Below, piece by piece: positions 23,901 through 36,300 of a stretch of DNA of 64,000 bases (positions within the stretch are counted from its first letter, which is position 1; every line of letters starts with the position of its first letter). Under the pieces are notes generated by a model. That model saw nothing but the letters and a program-made list of their open reading frames with translations, was not told the origin of the DNA and searched no databases. The stretch is taken from NCBI GenBank assembly GCA_030248215.1, contig JASANG010002583.1, forward strand, positions 62,001-126,000, written 5' to 3'. The position numbers and the translations under genes are program-made. Source of the DNA: Enoplolaimus lenunculus. Taxonomy: Eukaryota; Nematoda; Enoplea; Enoplida; Thoracostomopsidae.

Positions 23901-26900
23901 AGTCACACTATATTCAGTTGGTTTAGGTAGCGTTTTGATGGTAGTTAATAGTCACAGACTGGATTAAGAGCGTTGTGGCTGCGCTTTGAACGTAAAAAAA
24001 GTGACACTACGTTGATCGTGCGGCGTGACGGGTCGAAAAATTTTGTTTACAAATTTATTGTAATGCACTGGTGTACGGGTAACCACGGCAGGTCAAGTTG
24101 CGTTTTTGGTGTTTTAGTTTTATTTATTTTCTTTCATTCATTTTAGGGATATTAATATGTATTTAGACGCAACATCAGGCAGCATAAGCAGTGTTCATTT
24201 CACAATTGAATCTATTTTTTTATGAATTACAGTTGGAAGCATTTAAACATAATCCGTGTCCAGCAAACGCGCTTCACTCGAAATTTGATCTCGTTACGGG
24301 TCAGCCAGTGGTATCACATGAGGAGTACAATCACCTGCAGGTAAGTGAACATGAAGTTGCATACGAATTAAAGTTAATATACTGTATATATGTATTTTAA
24401 CGAAACTTGTTTAGTCATTCCGCCCCACATAGAGTTTTTCCAACTACACGTAACGATCTTGAGACTAAACCTAAGCCTGAGAATTTGACTATGCGTATTT
24501 GCAGACATAACTAAACAATGACACGTGCAACTCACGCGTTATTGAAAATTCTGCAAGCCCCTGCTCCAAAATTTCGCCCGGTTGCGAACCGGCCACCCCG
24601 GTTGCGAACCGGCCACCCCGGTTGCGAACCGGCCACCTCGGCTGATGCCCTCACTCCACCGTGATCCAGTCAATGACCAGCGTGGGGGAGAACTTTCGAC
24701 CTTTAAACACTAGCTTGGAGGGAAACTAAACAAGTACCAGTTTAAGTTTATGTAACGATTCTGGCATTAGTGCATGTCTGATCAGTTTCTTTCGCATTTG
24801 GAACAATTTGTCGTGGTAATTATGTGAATGGGATGACCTATATTTAAGCCAGTATGTCAAAAGTTGGGCAAAAAATTTAGAAACTTATCATTTTAACACG
24901 TTTCGAAAGGAGCGAAATTGTTATGGTAGTGCTATAATTTTATCCAAACAGGATTACTTCTGGCTTGTTTCAGCCGGAGACATCTCGGTTTATTTTCAGA
25001 TTGACATCGTATCGCTGTTCTTGATTGTTTTGTGTCAACTGATTGAATCTGGTCTGCCTGTAATTTTTTCTGTAGATGAGGTAAGTTGAGCATTATCATA
25101 GTCTAATTACAACATTCATGAAAAATAGCCAGTGTTCAGGGTGCGACCGGATATCCGGCTCCGGTTTACTATCCGGCAAAAAACCCGCATCCGGTTCCGG
25201 TATCCTGAACAAACCTACCGGATTTCGGTGGTGATTTCGTAAATCTCAAATTATTGCAAATTATGTTGTGAGATGTTACGTTTTCAGTCCCATTACATGT
25301 AAGTATACGGTAGTCCAACAGAACCGATAACGTATTCGAGCATACTTTGACCGAACATGGTTTGGTTAGTAACGTGGCGATTAGGGTGGGAATTTGTAAG
25401 ATACACTGTATTTTGCTGTGATATTTCGGTGAGTTTTTTATATATAAACGCAATATTCCGTTTGCTAAAGATAAATAACATTTGCTGACGCATTAACGTG
25501 CTAAAAATTGATTTATATAAAAAACACACTACTGGTTAACATCCGGTTTCGGTAAAAAATCACCATCCGGTTCCGGTATCGGGTTTTTTGCGGTCCAGTC
25601 GCACCCTGCCAGTGTTGACGGTTGGCTATTTGTGATAATATTGTTGTTTTGGTTTTATAATTCATTAGGCAAATTAGTAGAGTGAACAATTGCCAGAGCT
25701 AATGCTGTTTAAACTTTCATTTGTGACTACGTATGTTGTCCTATACGTATGTTATTCATAACAACCTGCGTCTTTGTAATAAGCATCTTTTACTTGGTTA
25801 TAGGTTCATTTTGTACAAAATCTGGTGTTTTACATTGACCGGGCGTATAGAACTCCTGATTATGGAATATGGGAACAAGGTTCGCGTTATAATAACGGAT
25901 CCTGTGAGTTACATGCCAGGTAGGTTTGCTTGCTATGTTGTGAATACTATCCCAAATTAACGATGATCTCTATGAAGTTAAATTTCACAACCGCAACATT
26001 TTATTTTGCGTGTTGTCAACAGGTTAATGGCTTTGGCCTGGATTTATTAGTTTAAGTAAACTTTAGTCGTACGCCAAAGTTATCAGTTGCACAGCAAGTG
26101 ACTAAAGATCAGTTCTACTTGTTGAATGTACGAAGGCCATATCATGCCGAAATCGGGAGAGTACTAGGCGGAAATTTTTTGTGTTATTTGTGCTAGATTG
26201 CAATTCTTTTCTTGCACGGTGCATGGACGTCCTGTTGAATTCAAAAACTGTACTTTGGACGAGGTATATTGCGTTATTAATATTGTGTTAAAAATGTACT
26301 GCGTATCTAATATAACAGCATGAATTGTATCTGTATGTAACTTGTCGAAGGATCATATGATTGGACGGCCGAACTGTTAATAAGCGTTATAAACAGCTTT
26401 TAAACAGTCGTGTGTACCTACTCAAGGAAACAAATGATGCTGTGTTGTGTTGCTGTTCTTGTTGTTGTTGTCGTCGTCGTCGTGTTGTTATTGTTGTTCC
26501 GTCCGTCCGTCCGTTTGCTTTTCGCCCCATAGTGGGGAACGCGACGCTTTCGGTTATTGGTTTCGGCTAATGGCGGTCCTAGCTCTGGCACACGCTCCTG
26601 AATTTCGATGTCGGCTTAGATTCGTTTTCGCTCTCCATTCTCCGCAGTCGGGACGCTCCACCCACCCCGGACGGTAGGTGTTGCTTCGTAGTTGCCCGGT
26701 GTTAGTGTTTTTATTTGTAACCCGTGATGCTCCAGGCGCCGGTCGGACCTCCTGCAGGTCCACCCCATGTTTTCTTGCGCACAGTGCAACGTGCCGCGCC
26801 ATATTCGATTTGGACTTCGGTGTTTTGCATATGACGCATATTCCCGCTTCAACGCCTCTACAAAACTTTTCGTGGTTCCTTCGTGCCGCTTCACAGTCCA

Positions 26901-29900
26901 GCACTGTGGTTTTACAGACTCGACAGACGAAGGTTTTGTTCTGATTTGAACGATGGGTACGTCGTTGGTGTTGTTTCAACCCCGCTAGAGTTCTGAAGCT
27001 TTTGCCACACCCGTCCCAGTCGCACCTCGTTCCCATGTGGTCCCGTCTGTTGAATTCACTCCGTCGAGGCATCGCTAGCCCGCTTGCCCTTTTCCAGTCT
27101 ACCATTTCATTTTCCCATTGCCTGATGAATATCATCCGCTCCATGATCTTCTTCTTCCATTGCTTCCGATCGTTTGCCAGCTGTTCCACCTTGTCCGGGT
27201 CGATATTGCATTCCCGCAGCAGTTTGCGCCAGTAGTTAATCGTTGTTTGATTGCTGTCTCTCGCTCCGTTGCTGTACCATCCTAGCGTAATGGCTTTGGT
27301 GCTTCTGTCGTTCGGCATTCGTAATACGTGCTCCATTCGTTCTAAGCACCGCTGTTCGACTTTTTGCCGAATGCTGCTGACCCCCAGCTCTTTCCTCACA
27401 CCGTACATATTTGTCCCCGCGGCTTCCAATTGCTTCAGGGCTGGGCCTTTGCTTTTATGCATCCAGACGTATCTATACGCTCTGTCGACCAGTTGTTGCA
27501 ATCGTCTCAGTTCTCCAACTCGCCACGGACGCTGCGGAGTTGTAGAAACCGGTGTTGCTCATTTGTGGTGGCAACGAATTGCCCGGCACCCATCGCCATT
27601 TGATGCCTACTTCCGTCCCCTTGTGTTTCCCCTGTACGTTTCGTTCTTCAGCCGCTTGTCGCATTGCTTCAGCATGATAGATGTTGAACAATATTGGCGA
27701 CGTGGCGCAGCCCTCGCGTAGTCCTCTCAGCGGAGTCCACGGATCGCTGTGGTCTTGTTTTCCCATTACCTTGTACGCCGTTTCTTCGTGTAGGCCCTTT
27801 ATCACTCTTAGGCATTTTCCTTTCATGCCTTTTCTGCTCAGCAGCTCCCATAGCAGTGGCCTATTTACTCGGGGGTATGCTTTGGTTATATCTAGTAACG
27901 TAGCAACCGGTTTATTGACGTTCGTAGGTAACTTTGCCTTTGTCACTTCTTCGTTTATGCGGATGATGATTTGTGTGGAGTCCGCGGTCGATCTTCCTTG
28001 CCTGAAACCATTTTGGTTGTCGTCGATGAGGTTCAGTTGCTCCGCCCAATCTCGGATCCTCGATGCCATTATTCGGGCTAGTATGCGACTACGCAGAGAT
28101 AGCAAACATACACCTCTGTAGTTGTTTAGATCTTTCCGTTGTCCTTTTTTGAATAAGGGGATCACTAGGCCGGACGTCGTATTATCGGGCCATTCGTTCG
28201 GGTGCTGTTCCACCACCTCACAAATGATGTCGTGTACCGCCATGACCAACCTATCACCACCGTTCAGAATGAAGCTCAATTTCATTGCGTCTTCGCCCGC
28301 TGCACCGTTCTTCATCCGTTTCAGTTCAGATTTGAATTCGAGCAAGTCAATTGGCCTTTCCAATTGTCCAGATGCTAACCTGCTCGTCTCGGAATCCAAT
28401 CGCGAGATACGTTGAACTGTGTCTCTAAAACTTTTTCGGTCGTTTTCGTGTCGTTCGGCGGACACCTTCTGGAAGTGGTTTTTGAATTCGTTTGGGGTGA
28501 AGGCATCAGGCCTTGGCATCGAATCCTTACCGCGCATACCCAACTTTTTCAGATTGCGATATACCGTGCCACTATCACCACGTCTCTCGGCTTCCAAAGA
28601 CTCGTCGATGATGCCTTGCCACCAGCTATCCTCCAGATGCTTCATTAGTCTTTTGTGTCTCTTTCGCTCATGTCTCCTACGTTGCAGCGCTGCATCCTCG
28701 TGAAGTCGTAGTACATTTGTATCCCGACCATCCGTCATTGCGCCCCTCACTTCCATTGCAATTTGCTTCACTTTTTGGCACGCTTGGTTGACTAACTCTC
28801 TACTGGCTGATATTTCGGTTTCGGGTCCCAGTTGCCATGGTGCGAGACTGTGTGAGGCCGCTGTGCCGCACGTTTTTTCCGCCAATGATGGGATTTCTTC
28901 GCACAGTTGTTCCCACGTTGGGTGAGGATTGTTGACGAGCCAATGGTCGCAGTCGTTTTTGAAGCTGTTCGACACTACCCCATTTTGCAGCTTTTCGTCC
29001 ACAATGCGCTTTCGACGTTGACCTTGCACCCTCCCGCTTCCGGGGGGTCCCTTTGTTTGCAGGATTGCTAGCTTTGGGCGGTGATCCGACATCGTGTCTT
29101 CCTTTATCGTGTTGATTTTTCGCCACAGTCTCGATCGTTGCGACTGTTTCCCGATAAACCCGTCTAATTCGTACCACCGCCGCCAGGGGCGACTGAACCA
29201 CGTGCCTCTTTGCCTGAGTTGAAAAAGAAGTTGCAGTAGGCCAAAACATTTTGGTTGCACCATTCGAGCAGATCACGTCCCGCGTCATTAGTGTTGTTCA
29301 ACCCATATGGTCCGGCTACGTTTCGGTAGCTCTGACGGGTGTTATGATTTCCCACGTTGCTGTTGAAGTCACCGCCTATTACTACCATTCTCTGCATTGC
29401 GACATCGCCACCTGGTCTTCCAGTTCGTTGCGATATATCTCAAACTCCTCCTTCCGTGTCCCCCAAACAGGTTGATAACATGACACCAGTCGATGTTGTT
29501 GAACAGTGACTGCCACCACCCTTTCTCCTATCCACCGGTGTGATCCATCACGTTGCCATTTTATCGCCCAAATACCACGAAGGAGTATCCCTACTTTTTT
29601 TCAGTGGATGAGAACGAAGATTTCGTTTTCTTGTTCCAGCCACACCATTCCTTCGTCGCGCACTGTAATGTCTGCAATAAGTGCTGCGTCCACGTCCATC
29701 TGGTTCATATGTTTCAGCAGCTGTGCGAGTCGATGCCGGTTGCTTTCTCTGATCGATGCCCCTTGTACGTTCCACGTTAATATCTTCGTCTTCCTTTGCC
29801 ATTGTTCTGTCCACACTCGTTCCCTCTTTTTCTCCTTCCTTTTCCTCCGCACGTTCTTGCGCCTCAGCTGCCTCCTCTTTGCATCTTTCTTCTTGTTTTC

Positions 29901-30248
29901 AGCGTCCCATTTCTTCCTTCCCCGCGTTTTTTCACTACGGGGGCCGGGGTTAGGTTCAACGTCATGCATTAGTCTCTGCCAAAAATATAATTCGTGTGCC
30001 CAAACCCGCCACCAACCAAAACCCATGTCCAAAAACATGAGATCGCCGTACAATCTTTTCAAGAGAAAGGTCGGTCGGCTAAAACCGAGCCCCGCTCCGT
30101 TCCCCACTGTTCGAACATCCGCTGTGTCCCTGTGGCAGGACTCAGCGGTGTCCTTGCAGCAGAGCACTGTGGATTCCTTTGTTTCCGCGACCATCGTCGC
30201 TGGTCTTCGCTTGCCGCCACGAGAAGGCGAACCCCAGGGCAAGCTGTT

Positions 30249-30280
<32 letters not shown>

Positions 30281-30337
30281 CGTCGTCGTTGTTGTTGTTG
30301 TTGTGGCTGTTGTTGTTGGTGTTGTTCTTGTTGTTAT

Positions 30338-30370
<33 letters not shown>

Positions 30371-33300
30371 ATTTTTGAATGTTTTAGCTCACTTGGAATG
30401 GCCAAAGCTGCTTTGGAAGCTGTTAATGGATTTAACATGTTTGGTGCTGCTGGCTCAACTGGCAGCGTTATCTACGTGGATATAGATGCTCATAATCGCA
30501 ACCGCACCACATTTGAAACTTTACTGCCACGAGAATCGTTTTCGAAAGTTAGTCAACTTGCTTAGGGCGGAATTTTAGAGATTCTAAGTGTTTTAAGCTT
30601 CATATTGCCCACAGGCGGTTTTCGTGTAGTATGGTTAACATCAGAATGCACTGACACAGTTGTACTAGTAATTATGGTTGCATGATTTTGAACGCCAACA
30701 CATTCAGGTTCTCAGTATTTTCTGATTAGTTGTAAAAGTTTACAAGTTAAAACCGATACACATTAGTGTAATTGTCAAAACAAATCGTAAAAAACTATTT
30801 TGTTGTATGCTGGAAAGATGCCCAAGATACGCATGTTAGACGTCCTAGGTTAATACATTACTATGTTTTTAAATTTTGTGTTGCAGAACACGGATGCATC
30901 ACTGTTACTGACACTGGGGTTCCCGTGTTTTGCAACTCATAACGAGTCTTACATGTCACGTACAATTGACAAAGTTGAAAGGCGTTTGGAAGGAAAATAT
31001 GGTTTTAGAAGGTAGATATTTGGTATAAGCGTATTGTTTTTCATTTGTTTCCGATGTTCTGTTGGTTTGCTGAGTTGACTTTAATCGTAGTGATATTAAA
31101 CAAGTTTTACTGTGAGCATATTGGTTTCATGTAGCATGGTAGAATTTTGCTACTGCTTATACAACTTTGTTGCTTATTTGACTAGCGCTGTTTTTATAGA
31201 TTTTTACGAGATGGCGAAGGTACTGTGAAAAGCGATGGTTCCCGTCGGTTTTATCACCTTGGCGAAACCAAATACTTTAGAAACATTGAATGTCAGTGGC
31301 CAATGTTTTTCAGCTTGCAGGTTATTAATGGTAAGTGACTTGGGCAAAGGTGAGATTAGCCGCTTACTCGTCATTGTGGTTGGTTTCAAAATACCGGAAT
31401 GGAAAAGTGAACTTTAAGCCGAAACCGAATATTAATTGAATGCGCGTTGAAATTTTGTGAGGTTTGTCCGGTCTCTAACATTATTGACACACAATAATCG
31501 TTTTAAATTGAAAACACTCCGTAGATCGGCACTACTCGGCATCGGCCTAGGTTTACGTTGGATTCGATAGCTGAATTCAATATTGACCTTTGCCGGGTGT
31601 TAGACGTTTCTGTATTTCAAAGTGATGTCACGTAGGTGTAATAAATTTAGCAATATTTTGTAAAATGTCTATCTTATAATACTTTTTGGGACTGTCTGTT
31701 TCTGCGTTGCATGTGTTGTTTTGTTTTAGCACTATTCTGTGGCGACGAAGATAAAGCAAAACATTATCGGGATAAGTTAGAGGGGCTATTGTTGACGTCG
31801 TTAGATGGTAAGTTGTAACCATTACGGCTTAAGTTGGTTTTTGATACTGTCGTTATCCTAGTATATTTTATACGGATGAGCGGATACATAATATTTGGCC
31901 ATTGTCTATACTGATGCCGATTCTTATTGCGAAATTTTGCTGATGACTGTACCCATGCTGATATTTACCAAGCTTAATGATGCTTAAATAATCGTCAGGG
32001 TTACTACTAATTTTGAGGTCTCATAACGCTAGTATAAAGTGTGATTATTGCGATTATGTTCCATACCAGTTGCAAACGGGCTTGAATACAAACACTCACA
32101 CGAACGAATGAAAAGCAAACAAACCCTATCATTTTAGTAACTGATTAAAAGAACAACGAGAATATTTATGCTCAATGCTATGCACATACTTGAAGTTTAG
32201 TCTTGAAAAAAAGCCTGGAAACCAACCAATCTGACCGTTTTAGTCGCTTGTATATCTTTAATTACCTTTTTAAATAAAAATTGAACTCCTTAGCGAACGA
32301 GTCAAGACACAGTCTAAAAACGAAAATATGTTGACCTTCAATCTGGAGCTATTTTTTATTTTACTTAAGATTAACGAGTGGGTCGCGTTCTATATATTAC
32401 CTACAACCAGGGTGCAACCGGACTTACAATTTACCGGAACCAGGACCGGAATTTGAAAAAATTACCGTAAACAGAACCGGAACCGGAAAATGAAAAATAA
32501 ATGCCATCGAAAAATTCATTTTAAATTTTTTTGCAATATTATTGGTGAAATAATCGTTGTTGGAGATAGGTATTCATTTTATCTGCTGTATTTTAGGTTT
32601 TTATAATTCACGGAAGCGAACTCTGCCTTTGATGGTTTATTTTGGGCGGTGTCAAGGTTTATATACTGTACTAATGAAATCTATTTAGTTTTTATCGTCA
32701 ATTTGTAGAAAAATATCTTAATTTACACCGGCCAAAATGTTCCGGTAAAAATTTACCGGAACCGGTTGGTGAAAAATGCCGGAATCGAAATTTCGGTTGC
32801 ATCCTGGTCATTGAGTTCATTGGAAAATGTAACCGTTTGTTGTTAATATTTAAGGGAAAGTAATACCTAAGTACTATTATGTGCCTGAAGCGTTTGTCGG
32901 CAAAGAACAAGAGGATCCTGGTACACAAATGATGCTTCCTTGCAAAGATTCTCTTTTACCTGGAGACGATTCGATATTTCTCATAGGACAAGCATTATAC
33001 ATTATTGCTGAATTATTATGTACGTTTTAAAAACCTTGATAACAGTTTCGTTTATTTTTCTTATGATGGCTTATTAACAGACTGGTTCACGTGTTGCATA
33101 GTGTTAGGCATGATTTACGATCTGCTTACTGTCTAAAATGTGATTATTATGCGAAATTATACACTACTTGTACCACGAAACTCACTGTTAAGGGAATTCA
33201 GGAATTTCACGACATATTGCATGAAATAAAGACGCCAGCATTTGTTGTGTTAGTGACGAAAAGCGTACGCCATGCTAGTTGCCAGTTAAAAGTACAGTGG

Positions 33301-36300
33301 TAAGAGCTAAAAACAATATTTTATTTAGTTCATCATTTGATTTATACGTCTGAATTGGATCCGATTAACCGACGCTTGCCTGCAAGTGTTCGCCCGAGAC
33401 GCGATCGTCGTCACGCGGTCTTTCAAGTGAGTTTGTTTTGTTTTTGGTTAATTATGATAAAAGCGAAATAGGAAAATAACCTTGGGTTGGCGTAATAGTA
33501 CGCATGTAACGGTTTTTGGATTCGAACGCGCCCCCAGACAAAATGCACGCTTAGCTAACATTGATGCCTTATAGAGTCAAGGTTTTTGTTTCAATAGTAC
33601 AGGTGCCGGAATAAACTAAGTACTGTCACGGACAGTATTTAGTGCGCAGTAATCGCTGTTGCGTCTGTGGTCGCAGTTTTATATGTCGCGGTTGTACCAC
33701 ACTTTACAATTTGAAAATTTAACACTAGACAGCGTGCAACCGGAATTTCGGTTCCGGCTTTTTTCAACTTTCGGTTCCGGTAAATGTTTACCGGAACTAA
33801 AAATTCCTGTATTAAATTTGGGTCGGTGGAAGTTATGATATTTCACTAAAAATGACGATAAAAATTAAATAGATTTCATTAGTATAAACCTTAACAATCG
33901 CCAAAAATAAACCGTCGAATGTAGATTTCGCTTTCGTGTTTTATGAAAATCTAAAATACAGCAGATACAGTGAATACCTATCTCCAACTATGGTTATTTC
34001 ACCAATAGTATTGCAAAAAAATTAAATTGAATTTTCTGTGGAATGTATTTTTCACTTTCCGATTCCGGTAATTTTTTCAAATTCCGGTTCTGGTAAATCG
34101 TAATTCCGCTTGCACCCTGATACTAAACAATTTGCAGTGGTTGCAGTAAACCAAAAGCAGTACAAATCACCTTTGCGAGCGCTTGCATATAAGAAATCAC
34201 CATTAGCAGTGGAAAGCGCGGTTGGGATCGTGGTTACAGTCTTATTTAATTCTGTCCGTGACTACTTCAGGGCACGTCTACTGATCCTGTGGTTCAAATA
34301 GCGATCATTGCTGAGAGCCCTCGACTTCAATCGTTATTATCGACGTACGGCATTCAAACGCAAACGCCGCATCAAGTTGAACCGGTTCAAATTTGGTCGT
34401 CATATGACATGGTAAAAGTGTTCGAAAGTTTGGGTAAATCGGAGCGATTGAAACTATCCGGAAGACCTAAACGGCCACTTGGGGCGCTGTCCACTAGTAA
34501 GGTTAGTTTGTTTACAGTATTAGTGGCATTCAAAGCATCCTTTTTAGACTCTGCGCAAGGGGGTGAAATTTCGTTCTGTAGCGTAACTCATACGTTTTTA
34601 TGTCCTGTTCACAAGTACAAGTTTTAGCAGCAATAACTTGCACGTGCGAATTCATGCGAAAGTTCGGTCACAAAACAGCTTCCAAGATATTGCAGCTTAA
34701 AATAATTCACTGGAGTTCATGCTACTAAATTTAATTCGCGCATGTGAACGCAGTTGCCAGTCAATTGAATTTATTGCGCTTGCATTCTAATTGGTTAATC
34801 AGAAAACATGTTATTGAACGCTTCTGAGTTGATTTTTTAATTTATTCAAGAAGCAAGAGTTAATGCAAATATCAAACTTGTATCATGCAGAAATTTGTAC
34901 GTGTGAATAGAGCTTAAAATGATCGCTTGGAATATTGCTTTTTTGAGTGGTTAAGTAACATATTTTTATTAAACATAACTTTTATGTATGTTTAGTTTAG
35001 TGATTACTTAATGTAAACGTTTTTTGTACGATGTGATTTTGATCACATTATTACGCAATTCTTTGTTATGATGTTATTTCGCCCTAGCAGATTTTCCAAT
35101 TGACATTGTAGGTATACAGAGCGTTTGGTGAAACGGTTGTGTGTTATCCTCTTTTGTTTGAAATCAGTGATTTTTATCTCGCTGCGGATCCTTCAATAAT
35201 AATAGATGATATCAGAGTAAGTATCTCATACTTTATATACAGCTTCTAAGCGTCACGAAGCTCATGTTGTTTTGTCCATTTTATTGGTTGTTTATCCGTA
35301 ATGCTATGAGAGTAGTAGAGTTTTTATGTGATGAGTGCAAAAGTGTGACTTATGTCCCCGATATGATGTTTTATGGGTTGAAGTGTAAGACGCTGTTCAT
35401 AAAAAGTTCGTTAATGTAGAATATTGGGTGCGTTATGTGCGCCAGCACGCGGAAAACTTTGATAAAGTTTCATTTTCAGTCATATTGTACGCTTGTGAAA
35501 TTAGATGTAGATATTAATGTGTGCTTTTGTTAACCTCTGTATTTTTAAGTGTCACATTTCTATCCCTATAAGTATATGGACACAAGGGAATTATTGTATT
35601 AACATAAATCTTCACGCTACACAGAATCCCCTCAATAAGTAGCAAGCTTTGACTGCTAACAGGGGCGGAGTCGGAGGAATAGGGATCGCACACGCCATTG
35701 TGATATTCATTCAGGGTTGCCAGTACATTATCAGTTGTTGACGCAAGATACTCTATTGTACTTTTTATTGAACGTAGCCCTCTCCAAACATTTAACTACG
35801 CTTCTGGCTGGTCGCTAAGCGCAAAACCACTTTTCGTTTACAATATGCACTGCAGATGAATCGTGCGCTTCTTTTAGATATGTTAGACAGGGATGGAAGT
35901 CTCAAAAAACGTTCAGATTGACATTCACTGTTACAGAATTCATGATTCGTGAATTTTTAGTAGGAATTATCATCCGTAGTGCACAACCAAAGGGCGTACG
36001 AAAATGGCTTTTCCGTAAATAATTGTTTTACGCATTCTGCGTGAAAAAGAAGGTCTTGAAATTTTCGAGCCGAGTCCGGGATTTCTATCCTTGTTCAGGG
36101 TGCATGCGGAATTCCGGTTCCGGCATTTTTTCACCTTCTGGTTCCAGTTCCGGTAAACTTTTACCGGATTTAAAAATTCCGGTGTTATAATTTGGCCGTT
36201 TTCTTAACTTTGTTAATTTTTAAGAATCTCTTTTCAAAGCAACTTGTACTCCGAATATAAGCCATTGATGGTGATTTAACTTCAGTCTATGATGAAAATC

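Noticed and set aside
29506-30378. 290-codon plus-strand open frame overlapping the LINE
   Set aside because: It is the antisense of the LINE and ends in leucine runs made by the TTG microsatellite; there is no protein-like domain.
34110-34270. Open frame just upstream of PHKB exon 13 as a longer exon
   Set aside because: The acceptor at 34269-34270 joins in phase with exon 12 and matches PHKB; the upstream frame starts inside a MITE end.
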